A stretch of 64,000 nucleotides of DNA from an uncultured Bacteroidales bacterium. GTDB lineage: Bacteria > Bacteroidota > Bacteroidia > Bacteroidales > UBA932. This document shows positions 7,479 through 15,779 of the stretch, in pieces. How positions within the stretch are numbered: the stretch's first letter is position 1; each line of letters begins with the position of its first letter. The notes beneath the pieces are model-generated. The model searched no databases. It had not been told where the DNA came from and saw nothing but the letters and a program-made list of their open reading frames with translations. The position numbers were made by a program, and so were the translations under genes. Where the stretch lies: contig CALVAC010000007.1 of assembly GCA_944325435.1 (NCBI GenBank), positions 62,001 to 126,000 of the forward strand, in the 5' to 3' direction.

Positions 7479-10268
7479 ATGAGTATAGACGACATCGATC
7501 TTCCGGAAATAGAGGATGATGACCTCAACGACCCGCCGGTGGATGAGAATGCGGAATCATCGGGAAAATACGACAGGCTGCTGAACGAGAACAGCATCAG
7601 GTTCAAGCTGTCGGGTATGTTCAAGGACTGGTTTCTCGACTACTCCTCGTATGTCATTCTCTACAGGGCCGTGCCGCACATCATCGATGGGCTCAAGCCT
7701 GTGCAGCGGCGTGTCCTGCATGCCATGTACAGGATAGACGATGGCAGCCTGACCAAAGTGGCCAATATCGTCGGACAGGCGATGCAGTTCCATCCGCACG
7801 GAGATGCGTCCATACTCGGAGCGCTTGTCACCCTCGGGCAGAAAGACCTGCTCATCGACTGTCAGGGTAACTGGGGCAACATCCTGACCGGAGACCCCAA
7901 CGCAGCTCCACGATACATCGAGGCACGGCTGTCGAAATTCGCCAAGGAGGTCGTGTTCAACCCGAAGACGACAGTATGGATGACATCCTACGACGGGAGG
8001 AACCAGGAGCCGGTAAACCTGCCGGTGAAATTTCCTCTGCTGCTCGCACAAGGCGCGGATGGCATAGCCGTCGGACTTGCATCCAAGATTCTCCCGCACA
8101 ATTTCAACGAACTGATTGATGCATCGATAGACATCCTCGAAGGACGCGATTTCGAGCTATACCCTGACTTCCCTACCGGAGGGTTCGCCGACTGCACAAG
8201 ATACAACAAAGGGCAAAGAGGAGGAGTCATCAAGGTCAGGGCGAAGATAGAGAAGATAGACAAAAGCACTCTCGCCATCACCGAAATTCCTTACGGACAG
8301 ACTACAGACAGGCTCATCGAATCCATCCTCAAGGCAAAGGACAAGGGCAAGATCAAGATCAAGAAAATCGCCGACCTGACAACCGGAGAGGCGAACATAA
8401 TGATCCACCTCCCGAACGATGTCTCTCCGGACAAGACAATAGATGCCCTGTACGCATTCACCGACTGCGAGGTGTCCATATCCCCGAACGCTTGCGTCAT
8501 TGTGGATGACAAGCCGCAGTTCCTAAGCGTGGATGACATCCTCAGGTTCAATACGCAGCACACCAGGGACCTGCTCGGGCAGGAACTGCAGATAAGGCTC
8601 GATGAACTGGAGACTGACTGGCACTACAGCTCCCTGGAAAAGGTATTCTTCGAGAACAAGGTCTACAAGATACTCGAAGGCGACTCCAGGACGTGGGAAG
8701 ACCAGCTGGATGAGGTATTCCGTGCCATGAAAGGATATCAGGACATGTTCAAGAAGGAAATCGTAATGGACGACATCCTGAAACTGGTGGAAAAGCCGGT
8801 ACGGAAGATATCCAGATTCGACACAAAGGCCGTCGATGAAAAAATCCGCGGCATCGAAGACGAAATCGATGAGGTCAGAAACCATCTCGAGCACCTCACA
8901 GAGTTTACCATCAACTATTACAGGGACCTGAAGAAGAAATACGGCAAAGACCGTATCAGACACACCGAGATAACCAGTTTCCAGAACATAGCCGTCACCC
9001 GGGTAGTCAGCAACAACGCCAAGCTCTATGCAAACAAGGCCGAGGGCTTTGTAGGCATCGGCCTGAAGAAAGAGGACAATGCGGAGTACATCTGCGACTG
9101 CTCGGACCTGTCGGAAATCATCGTGTTCAACAAGAACGGCAAGTACCGCGTCACAAAGGTCAGCGACAAGGCATTCTTCGGCCCGGACATCATTTATGCA
9201 GGACTGTTCGACCGCAATGACCAGCGTACGACATACAATGTCATCTACAGGGATGGGAAGAACGGTCCGTACTATGCCAAGAGATTCATCGTGGGAGGTG
9301 TCACCAGGGACAAGGAATATGACATCACACAGGGGACTGACGGTTCGGCCGTACTCTGGTTCACCGCAAACGGCAACGGGGAGGCTGAGACAGTGAAGAT
9401 ATATCTGAGACCGCGGCTGAAACTCAAGAAGCTGATCGATGAATACGACTTCTCGCAGCTGATGATAAAAGGCAGGGCCTCAAGAGGCAACCTTGTGACC
9501 AAGAATCCGGTCCAGAAGATACTCCTGAAGAGCAAGGGCATCTCCACCATAGGAGGAAAGGATATCTGGTTCGATACAGACATCCAGAGACTGAACGAAG
9601 ACTCGAGAGGAGAATATCTCGGACAGTTCGGAAGCGGAGACCATATACTTGCAGTATTCAGGGACGGGACCTACTATACGACTTCGACTGACCTGAGCAA
9701 CCGCTACCAGGGCGATCTGCTGGAGATATGCAAGCTTGACACATCCCGGACATACACTGCGCTGTATTATGATGGGGATGTCAAGGCATTCTATGTCAAG
9801 AGATTCAGCTTCGATATCAGCGACAATACTCCGGTATCGTTCATTTCCGATGCCAAAGGTTCGTACCTTGTGGAACTCTGCGACGACAGACATCCGCAGG
9901 TAGAGGTTACTTTCGGGGGCAGGCAGGCACACAGACAGGCTGAAGCCATAGATGCCGAGGAATTCATCGCAAAGAAAGGCATCTCTGCAAAAGGAAAGAA
10001 AGTCAGCCAGTATGAGGTTCAGTCGGTCAGGTTCATAGAGCCGCTGCACAAGCCGGAGGATGACATAGAAGAGGCGACTCCTGCAGAAGATTCTGTTCAG
10101 TCAGACGACAGCGTAACGCCGGACACGGGAAATATTACAGAGACCGGACAGAATGGCATCCTGGAATCAGGACAGAGCGCTTGGGAAAAGCTCGGTGGCT
10201 CAGGAGAGAACCATCCGGCCGATGCTGATCCCGGTTACAGCGACGACGACCAGCCGACCCTATTCTGA
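7479..10268 (+). CDS. parC: DNA topoisomerase IV subunit A
   Basis: A 929-aa type IIA topoisomerase A subunit. The catalytic tyrosine is Tyr146 in GDPNAAPRYIEARLS. The N-terminal breakage-reunion domain carries the GLKPVQRRVLHAMY block and a long coiled-coil region near residues 440-480. The C-terminal half is the Bacteroidetes form and ends in an acidic, Ser/Asp-rich tail. I prefer ParC over GyrA because of the divergent active-site context (AAPRY rather than AAMRYTE) and because no GyrA-box motif is evident. It relaxes and decatenates DNA together with ParE, which is encoded elsewhere. It lies 11 bases after era. Confidence 0.88.
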   Translation: MSIDDIDLPEIEDDDLNDPPVDENAESSGKYDRLLNENSIRFKLSGMFKDWFLDYSSYVILYRAVPHIIDGLKPVQRRVLHAMYRIDDGSLTKVANIVGQAMQFHPHGDASILGALVTLGQKDLLIDCQGNWGNILTGDPNAAPRYIEARLSKFAKEVVFNPKTTVWMTSYDGRNQEPVNLPVKFPLLLAQGADGIAVGLASKILPHNFNELIDASIDILEGRDFELYPDFPTGGFADCTRYNKGQRGGVIKVRAKIEKIDKSTLAITEIPYGQTTDRLIESILKAKDKGKIKIKKIADLTTGEANIMIHLPNDVSPDKTIDALYAFTDCEVSISPNACVIVDDKPQFLSVDDILRFNTQHTRDLLGQELQIRLDELETDWHYSSLEKVFFENKVYKILEGDSRTWEDQLDEVFRAMKGYQDMFKKEIVMDDILKLVEKPVRKISRFDTKAVDEKIRGIEDEIDEVRNHLEHLTEFTINYYRDLKKKYGKDRIRHTEITSFQNIAVTRVVSNNAKLYANKAEGFVGIGLKKEDNAEYICDCSDLSEIIVFNKNGKYRVTKVSDKAFFGPDIIYAGLFDRNDQRTTYNVIYRDGKNGPYYAKRFIVGGVTRDKEYDITQGTDGSAVLWFTANGNGEAETVKIYLRPRLKLKKLIDEYDFSQLMIKGRASRGNLVTKNPVQKILLKSKGISTIGGKDIWFDTDIQRLNEDSRGEYLGQFGSGDHILAVFRDGTYYTTSTDLSNRYQGDLLEICKLDTSRTYTALYYDGDVKAFYVKRFSFDISDNTPVSFISDAKGSYLVELCDDRHPQVEVTFGGRQAHRQAEAIDAEEFIAKKGISAKGKKVSQYEVQSVRFIEPLHKPEDDIEEATPAEDSVQSDDSVTPDTGNITETGQNGILESGQSAWEKLGGSGENHPADADPGYSDDDQPTLF

Positions 10269-10401
10269 TTGGCCTCCGCGGCAACGCCGGCGACACTGTT
10301 TACCAGATTGACATCTGCGGAAAATCCGGCAATCAGACATCAGATATCAAAACGGCATACAAAAGGATTCCGCAGCGGGCAGGACTATAAAAGGAAAGAA
10401 T

Positions 10402-11157
10402 ATGTTCCGGGAGAGAATAATATCATTGACAGGCTTCATGGGAAGCGGGAAAAGCAGTGTCGGGAGAGAACTCTCGGCACTGCTTTCATGCCCTTTGGTG
10501 GATCTGGATTCGTATATCGAAGAAAAGGAAGGGCGCACTATCCAGGAAATATTCGCCTCGGATGGGGAGGCTGCATTCCGCGCCATGGAACTCTCCGCCC
10601 TGCAGGCCCTGTTCAGCCCTTGCGGCCCCGGACTGCCATACATGATTCTCGCCCTCGGGGGCGGGACCCTCACCACAGCACAATGCGCGGACCTGATCCG
10701 CAGACACACATACTGCATCTACCTCCGCGCAGGAATCGACACCCTCGTCCGCAACCTCCGGAACGATACCGCCGGCCGCCCCATGCTCTCCCCTGCCGCC
10801 AAGACTTCCCCGACATATCCTGGCACCTGTAACTGTAACTCCGACAGTGCCATGAGTAAAACCGACAGCGGCAACTATCCGGAAACAATCCGAAAGCCAG
10901 ACGGCAACCTCCATTCCAGGCAAAGTGCAAATACAGCCAATGACTGTCATTCTGAACGGAGTGAAGAATCCGCCAACTTCAGCCACACAAAAAATCCGGA
11001 TGCCGAAGAATCCGCACTCCGCAACCGGATAGAAACCCTAATGTCAGCTCGCAGCCATATCTACGAATCAGTCTCCAGCCTCATCATCGACATCGACGGC
11101 AAGACCTTCCCCGCCATCGCCTCCGAAATCGCCGGCCGCTTGCAGCAACTCCATTAA
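10402..11157 (+). CDS. aroK: Shikimate kinase with a ~70-residue internal insertion
   Basis: A 251-aa protein; typical shikimate kinases are about 170-180 aa. The N-terminal half is canonical: Walker A GFMGSGKSSV (residues 11-20), shikimate-binding VDLDSYIEEKEGR, then ALGGGT and the lid segment TAGRPML. The final part is also canonical: LRNRIETLMSARSHIYE. Between them, about residues 133-205 form a low-complexity insert that includes CHSERSEES, the translation of an interspersed DNA repeat. The enzyme phosphorylates shikimate in the chorismate pathway. The frame is open throughout and both flanks are intact, so the gene may be functional, but activity is unproven. Confidence 0.85.
   Translation: MFRERIISLTGFMGSGKSSVGRELSALLSCPLVDLDSYIEEKEGRTIQEIFASDGEAAFRAMELSALQALFSPCGPGLPYMILALGGGTLTTAQCADLIRRHTYCIYLRAGIDTLVRNLRNDTAGRPMLSPAAKTSPTYPGTCNCNSDSAMSKTDSGNYPETIRKPDGNLHSRQSANTANDCHSERSEESANFSHTKNPDAEESALRNRIETLMSARSHIYESVSSLIIDIDGKTFPAIASEIAGRLQQLH
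10945..10971 (+). repeat. Interspersed CHSERSEE-type repeat inside aroK
   Basis: A 27-base segment beginning TGTCATTCTGAACGGAGTGA and ending AGAATCC. This DNA motif, translated CHSERSEE, recurs in many bacterial genomes as a dispersed short repeat. Here it sits in-frame in the aroK insertion. Confidence 0.7.
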
Positions 11158-11163
11158 CTATAA

Positions 11164-12675
11164 TTATATTCTATCAAAGAATCCCTCATACTCCTCATCG
11201 ATTATTTTCCACTCACTGTTTTTGCGGCTTCCCGAACGGGATATCTTTTCTGCCTCTTGCAGGCGCTTTAAGTATTTTTGCACCTGACGTTGAGAGAGTT
11301 TCAGCTTTTCTGCCATTTGGGCCGTTGTTATCTGCGGATTCGCTGATATAATATTATATATCTGGCGACTTGCTTTCAGGAACTCTTTTCTGCTTTTGGC
11401 GAACTGTTCCGGTTTGTTCGCGAACTCTCCTTTAGAATTCACGAACTGTTCCGGTTTGTTCGCGAACTCTTCCCTGTAGTTCGCATCTTCTTTTACAGGG
11501 CAATAACAGTTATAATTCAAGTTCCATAAGATCACATGGAATTCAGATGCATTTGACTGAAATTCAGGAGCATGAAAATTAGGCAATCCCTCAAATCTCT
11601 TATAGGAATCTATTATCTTCTTCATGCCGCTGCCTCGCCGTTCCATAAGTCCCAACCGGCTGAAGAAATCAGCCAATAAAGGATTCCGTCTTTTGGACGG
11701 CACCGTAAGAGGATTCAGCTGCTGGATAAACCTGCCGTCCATCATGCCACCGGGAGAGTATATCTCCATCCGGTCATCGTACATGTCAATATGTATCTCG
11801 CTTCCCATCTGCAGGTAGTCACGGTGAATGATTGCATTGGCTATCGCTTCCGTTACGGCACGTTCGGGATAGTCCGGCAATTCTTCGCGGTGGTCACTTT
11901 CTTTCCACCATTTCTTTCGTGAATTGTTCCGCACAAAAGATACGGCATCCTGCAACTGGCCGATTACACAACCCTCCAGTTCAACATCATCTATCGCTTC
12001 GCCCAAGCCGCTGGTCATATCCAGCCCGTTCCATCGGGTGCAGAATATACGGGATTGTCTTATCGGGGATTCATCTGCCAGCAATGCACCTGCGTTTGTC
12101 AGATTGCCATTTTCATCTACGATACCCCATGATACAAACTCGCTGTCTTCAAACGAGCGTTGCAGCCTTTTGTAGTGAACAGACCTGAGTTTGGTAAAAG
12201 CCATATCCTCAAATCTGTAATTTGAAGGCAGACTGTCGTATGTCCTTCCGGCTCCTTTAAGAACAAGACTTTTCAATTGAATGCGATCCGCAACGACAGA
12301 CTCATTACCGATACGGACGAAGGCGAGACGCTGCTTGTCGCCGATATAGTAATAGGGTGTCTCCTGTCCAGGATAGACATGCAACAGCACTAACTTCTTC
12401 CCATCCACTTCCTTAAATTCAAGTCTGATTGACGGGACAGGGTCAAACTTGCTCTTTATCTCCTCACTGATTTTCTCGGCGTCACCCTCCGCATCGGCAA
12501 GTCCCAACACATGGTCATCATCACTGATGCCGAATATCAATACACCACCTTCGCCATTGGCAAAGGAAGAAACACTCTTGAGCCAACTTTTGGGCCGTCT
12601 GACCTCAAGCATCTGTTTCTTGTCGTAAGCAGTTGCTTCACCTATCAGCGATTTAATGTCGAACTCCATAATCAT
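11164..12675 (-). CDS. AlbA_2 / divergent HATPase domain transcriptional regulator
   Basis: About 503 aa. The N-terminal AlbA_2 (Schlafen-type) domain shows the characteristic SVSSFANGEGGVLIFGISDD at about residues 30-50. A divergent GHKL ATPase-like region follows, with AVTEAIANAIIHRDY and ERRGSGMKKI. After a heptad-repeat linker there is a C-terminal winged helix (ITTAQMAEKLKLSQRQVQKYLKRLQEA, residues near 460-485). Proteins with this architecture are annotated as ATP-binding putative transcriptional regulators; their substrates are unknown. Start choice: ATG at 12675 or 12669; a GTG at 12687 sits too close to the AGAGG motif. It is convergent with aroK, with a 6-base gap. Confidence 0.82.
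   Translation of the reverse strand: MIMEFDIKSLIGEATAYDKKQMLEVRRPKSWLKSVSSFANGEGGVLIFGISDDDHVLGLADAEGDAEKISEEIKSKFDPVPSIRLEFKEVDGKKLVLLHVYPGQETPYYYIGDKQRLAFVRIGNESVVADRIQLKSLVLKGAGRTYDSLPSNYRFEDMAFTKLRSVHYKRLQRSFEDSEFVSWGIVDENGNLTNAGALLADESPIRQSRIFCTRWNGLDMTSGLGEAIDDVELEGCVIGQLQDAVSFVRNNSRKKWWKESDHREELPDYPERAVTEAIANAIIHRDYLQMGSEIHIDMYDDRMEIYSPGGMMDGRFIQQLNPLTVPSKRRNPLLADFFSRLGLMERRGSGMKKIIDSYKRFEGLPNFHAPEFQSNASEFHVILWNLNYNCYCPVKEDANYREEFANKPEQFVNSKGEFANKPEQFAKSRKEFLKASRQIYNIISANPQITTAQMAEKLKLSQRQVQKYLKRLQEAEKISRSGSRKNSEWKIIDEEYEGFFDRI
11380..11485 (-). repeat. Five 21-bp coding repeats (heptapeptide linker)
   Basis: GAACT recurs at 11380, 11401, 11422, 11443 and 11464, exactly 21 bases apart. 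A near-perfect 42-base unit containing GTTCCGGTTTGTTCGCGAAC occurs twice. On the coding strand it encodes heptads such as GEFANKPEQF between the ATPase-like domain and the winged helix. Confidence 0.9.
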
Positions 12676-12874
12676 CTGATTAAACACATCCTCTTTATCA
12701 TGTGTAAAGTTAATGATTTATTGCAATTTGTTCATACACATGCAGAATATCCGACAGCCGGCCATGATACATGCTGGCCGTAATACTCCTCGCAAACCTC
12801 CTTATATGTACCGAATTTTGCACAGAAAAACTTCGCCCTGCCCTGTACGAATAATTCTCCCGACCCGGCGTCCC
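12676..12874. other. Intergenic region between the regulator and fic
   Basis: About 200 bases between two minus-strand genes. It contains the short inverted repeat GGCCA-N10-TGGCC near 12760-12780. No gene or clear promoter is seen. An open stretch on the minus strand (reading KFGTYKEVCEEYYGQHV) could be a decayed coding fragment, but I do not recognise it. Confidence 0.4.
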
Positions 12875-13909
12875 TCACTTCCCGATGACATGCCAATGTC
12901 CGCCTTTGTCAGGGCCGATCCGCTCGATAAGGCCATCGGCCTTGAGCCTGGCAATCTGCTTTTCAACGGCCTTCTGAGTTATGCCTATCCGCGCGGCAAG
13001 AGCAGCCGCGGTCAATGAGCCATCCCGGGAAAGCAACTCAACGATTTTCTCCCTACTTTTCGGGATTTTTCTCCCTACTTCCCAGTTTTTCTCACCATCG
13101 CGCAAAACATTCTCCATGCTTTCATTATCATCTATAGAATTCCGGTATGCCTCTATATCGCGGACAAGATTTTTCACCATTGTGGACACCATAAAGTCCC
13201 TGAAAATATTCAGGTCATCATTTTCTCGCGTTGCAACCAAAGACTTTATGTATTCTTCCTTATCCTCATTGAGAATTTTAGTCGGAATCAGCCCGAATTC
13301 AAATTGCAGCTGATTCATAAGCAAGCGCGCCATTCTGCCGTTTCCATCAGCCCACGGATGTATTGTCACCAGATTATAGTGGGCATCAAAACTCAATATG
13401 TATAAATCATATATGCTTTTACCGCCACAATTCGCCCGTTCCTCGTTAAGTCTCGTGCAAAATTCTGCCAGTTTCGCCGGAACCTTGTTATAATTCATAT
13501 AGGACCTGCCGCCAATCCCAGCCGTGACATTCAACAGACGCAACTCACCTCTCGCTGATGAAAAGTCTCCCAATGCCGTCTTGTATTCCTTTCCCGTATT
13601 CTTCATGACAAGAGCAGACAATTCTCTCAACATGTCCACTGTCACCGGGGCATGCTCTGCCGCCAGCTGAATAGACCGTTCGTACGCAACTTTCAGATCC
13701 AGATTCATATTCTGCTCCTCGATGCTTTTTCCTTTCAGGCTGATACCATGGTCGAACATAATCTGATTCTCAACTTCCGTAATGGTAGAGCCTTCTATTG
13801 CAGTAGAGTGCGTAATAATCGAGTACAGATAGAATTTGTCATAATCTATCTGACGGTCAATCCCCAACTTCCTATATATGGACACAAGATTTTCCAGTTC
13901 TGTATTCAT
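12875..13909 (-). CDS. Fic family protein with C-terminal winged helix
   Basis: A 344-aa Fic protein. The catalytic motif HPWADGNGRMAR matches HPFxxGNGRxxR, with the catalytic His in place. An N-terminal inhibitory helix motif STAIEG matches (S/T)xxxE(G/N), so autoinhibition of the class with an N-terminal inhibitory segment is likely. The flap region is around YKTALGDFSS. A Lys/Glu-rich heptad linker (GEKNWEVGRKIPKSREK) joins it to a C-terminal winged-helix domain (LTAAALAARIGITQKAVEKQ). Fic enzymes usually transfer AMP to protein hydroxyls; the target is unknown. The DNA-binding tail suggests autoregulation. Confidence 0.92.
   Translation of the reverse strand: MNTELENLVSIYRKLGIDRQIDYDKFYLYSIITHSTAIEGSTITEVENQIMFDHGISLKGKSIEEQNMNLDLKVAYERSIQLAAEHAPVTVDMLRELSALVMKNTGKEYKTALGDFSSARGELRLLNVTAGIGGRSYMNYNKVPAKLAEFCTRLNEERANCGGKSIYDLYILSFDAHYNLVTIHPWADGNGRMARLLMNQLQFEFGLIPTKILNEDKEEYIKSLVATRENDDLNIFRDFMVSTMVKNLVRDIEAYRNSIDDNESMENVLRDGEKNWEVGRKIPKSREKIVELLSRDGSLTAAALAARIGITQKAVEKQIARLKADGLIERIGPDKGGHWHVIGK
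13045..13097 (-). repeat. Two copies plus a degenerate copy of the fic iteron, within the coding region
   Basis: TTTTCTCCCTAC (plus-strand reading) occurs at 13045-13056 and 13067-13078, with a degenerate TTTTCTCACC at 13087. The same 12-mer occurs three times in the fic promoter. The two coding copies are read in different frames (S-REK versus V-GRK). Confidence 0.85.
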
Positions 13910-13933
13910 GACCTATCTTCTTGACTTTACCGG

Positions 13934-13941
13934 CAAAGATA
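13934..13941 (-). promoter_or_regulatory. Promoter -7 element for fic
   Basis: On the minus strand TATCTTTG, a perfect Bacteroidetes -7 box, lies 25 bases upstream of the fic ATG. The 21-bp iterons begin 3 bases upstream of it and occupy the place where a -33 box would be. Confidence 0.6.
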
Positions 13942-13944
13942 TGA

Positions 13945-13998
13945 TTTTCTCCCTACTTCCCGACCTTTTCTCCCTACTTTTTCCGGTTTTCTCCCTAC
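13945..13998 (-). promoter_or_regulatory. Three 21-bp iterons in the fic promoter (putative operator)
   Basis: TTTTCTCCCTAC (plus-strand reading; GTAGGGAGAAAA on the transcribed side) at 13945-13956, 13966-13977 and 13987-13998. The period is exactly 21 bases, two helical turns, so the copies lie on one DNA face. A role as operator for the Fic winged helix is inference. Confidence 0.7.
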
Positions 13999-14259
13999 CG
14001 GACATAATTTATCGGGTCAGGAATACTCTCCAGCTCCCGTCCCTGTCTCCTTTTTAGAGAAAAGATACAAAAAGTATCCGATAAGGTCATATCTTTACAA
14101 CCATACCGAGTACTTAACCCAAGGTTCTGTTCCAGACAGTGTGGATAATTACAAAAACTTATCGATGCAACAAATATTTGGAAATCCGAAGAAATAATTC
14201 AAAATTTGCATATTAATTGTAATAGATATTACAGTAACGAATATTACAGTTATTGAATC
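13999..14259. other. Intergenic region upstream of the DUF234 ATPase
   Basis: About 260 AT-rich bases. The direct repeat ATATTACAGT occurs at 14226-14235 and 14241-14250, ending 10 bases before the ATPase start, and could be an operator. A TATCTTTA near 14090 is one base off the promoter consensus. No gene is seen. Confidence 0.45.
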
Positions 14260-15567
14260 ATGAAATTTTATGACAGAGACGCTGAAATCCGCGCATTGAA
14301 AAGAATAGAAAAGCTATCCGCAAAATATGCGCAGATGACGGTCATGACCGGAAGACGGCGAATAGGGAAAACGACTCTTGTAAAGAAGGCATTTTCTGAA
14401 ATACCTTTTCTCTATTTCTTTGTGGGAAAGAAAAGCGAGAATTTGCTTTGCGCTGAACTTAAAGAGATTGTATGTGAAGCGTTCGGCGAGGATATCGGGG
14501 ACTTCACTTCTTTTGCCAGGCTTTTTGCCGTTATAATGTCCATCTCGAAGCGGAAGAATTTCACTCTTGTCCTTGATGAGTTCCAGAATTTCAGATATGC
14601 CAATAATGCAATTTTCTCAGAAATGCAGAATATCTGGGATTCCAATAAGGACGAGTCGCATATCAATCTGGTCCTCTGCGGCTCCATATATTCGAAGATG
14701 AAAAGAATATTTGACGACAAGGATGAACCGTTGTACGGACGATGCACCGCCAGATTCAATATCCGTCCGTTTTCAATACTGACACTGAAAGAAATCCTCG
14801 GGGATTTCAATCCGCAATATACCGCAGATGACCTCCTTTGTCTGTATATGATTACCGGAGGCGTGGCAAGATATGTGGAGCAGCTCATGACACAAGGGGC
14901 ACACACCAAGGTTGAGATGATAAATTGCACGCTTGAATCAGGCTCATATTTCATTGACGAGGCCAGAGAGATGCTGTCAGATGAATTCGGCCGTGATTAC
15001 GGCAACTATTTTTCCATATTGGCCGCTATTGCTTCGGGCGACACAACGAGAGGTGAAATAAAGAGCTATACAGGCATAGAAGCCGGAGGATTTCTTGACA
15101 ATCTGGAAAAGGATTTCGGGATAATAGAGAAGATGCGCCCATACCTGTCAGGGACAAACAGCAAAAAGGTCAGATACGCCATTTCCGACAACTTCCTGGA
15201 CTTCTGGTTCAGATTCATCTACAAATACAGGAGTGCCGTAGAAATCCAGAACCTGAAATATGTCCGGGATAAAGTCTATGCCGATTATGAGACATATTCC
15301 GGTCTTGTCCTTGAACGGTATTTCCGTCAGCAATATAAGGAAACAGGCATATATAACATCGTCTCCGGTTATTGGGACAGGGACGGCAAGGACGAAATCG
15401 ACCTTGTCGCAGTAAACGAGGCCGAGCGGGCAATTACAATAGGCGAAGTCAAACGGAATCCGGACAAAATCGACCTGAATCTTCTGGAAGAAAAATCAAC
15501 GAAAATCCTGAGCCATCACAAAGGCTGGTCTGTCAGTTTTGCGGGGCTGTCACTGAAAGACATGTAG
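14260..15567 (+). CDS. AAA family ATPase with C-terminal DUF234 nuclease-like domain
   Basis: A 435-aa protein. Walker A is GRRRIGKTTL (about residues 31-40) and Walker B is FTLVLDEFQ, with CGSIYSKM as sensor. The C-terminal quarter carries a PD-(D/E)xK-like pattern: DEIDLVAVNE and then ITIGEVKR. This architecture is the archaeal-ATPase/DUF234 family, common as mobile orphan genes in Bacteroidetes; its function is unknown, and a role in defence or DNA processing is only speculation. It stands alone, flanked by fic and a broken rhuM, which supports an accessory island. Confidence 0.85.
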   Translation: MKFYDRDAEIRALKRIEKLSAKYAQMTVMTGRRRIGKTTLVKKAFSEIPFLYFFVGKKSENLLCAELKEIVCEAFGEDIGDFTSFARLFAVIMSISKRKNFTLVLDEFQNFRYANNAIFSEMQNIWDSNKDESHINLVLCGSIYSKMKRIFDDKDEPLYGRCTARFNIRPFSILTLKEILGDFNPQYTADDLLCLYMITGGVARYVEQLMTQGAHTKVEMINCTLESGSYFIDEAREMLSDEFGRDYGNYFSILAAIASGDTTRGEIKSYTGIEAGGFLDNLEKDFGIIEKMRPYLSGTNSKKVRYAISDNFLDFWFRFIYKYRSAVEIQNLKYVRDKVYADYETYSGLVLERYFRQQYKETGIYNIVSGYWDRDGKDEIDLVAVNEAERAITIGEVKRNPDKIDLNLLEEKSTKILSHHKGWSVSFAGLSLKDM

Positions 15568-15573
15568 GCATGC

Positions 15574-15765
15574 ATTGCTGTGGGCTACCGTGTCTCTTCG
15601 TCTAAAGCGACAACTCCGACAATGGACAACAAAAATAATGCTTATCAATGAGTAATCAAGAAAGGTTTTGTACTTGATGACAAGCGTTTGAAGCAAGGAA
15701 AGATTGTATTCGGGAAAGCGAAATTATCTATACAAAGGCAGACCACAGCAAGGAGACAAAGAAGT
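15574..15765 (+). pseudogene. RhuM-family remnant, frameshifted and internally deleted
   Basis: No intact frame, but three consecutive fragments match the RhuM family in order. IAVGYRVSS is read from 15574; QLRQWTTKIM follows in a second frame around 15610-15640, leading to an in-frame stop. KKGFVLDDKRLKQGKIVFGK lies at 15658-15717, and EIIYTKADHSKE at 15720-15755 after a frame change. Normal RhuM proteins have a long stretch between the last two blocks, so there is also an internal deletion. RhuM proteins are found in pathogenicity and other islands; the function is unclear. The assignment is from memory of the family sequence. Confidence 0.75.
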
Positions 15766-15779
15766 CAAGCCATGATGAT

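Noticed and set aside
10269..10832. 187-codon frame directly after parC
   Set aside because: It overlaps aroK in another frame and ends without any recognisable domain; aroK is the real gene.
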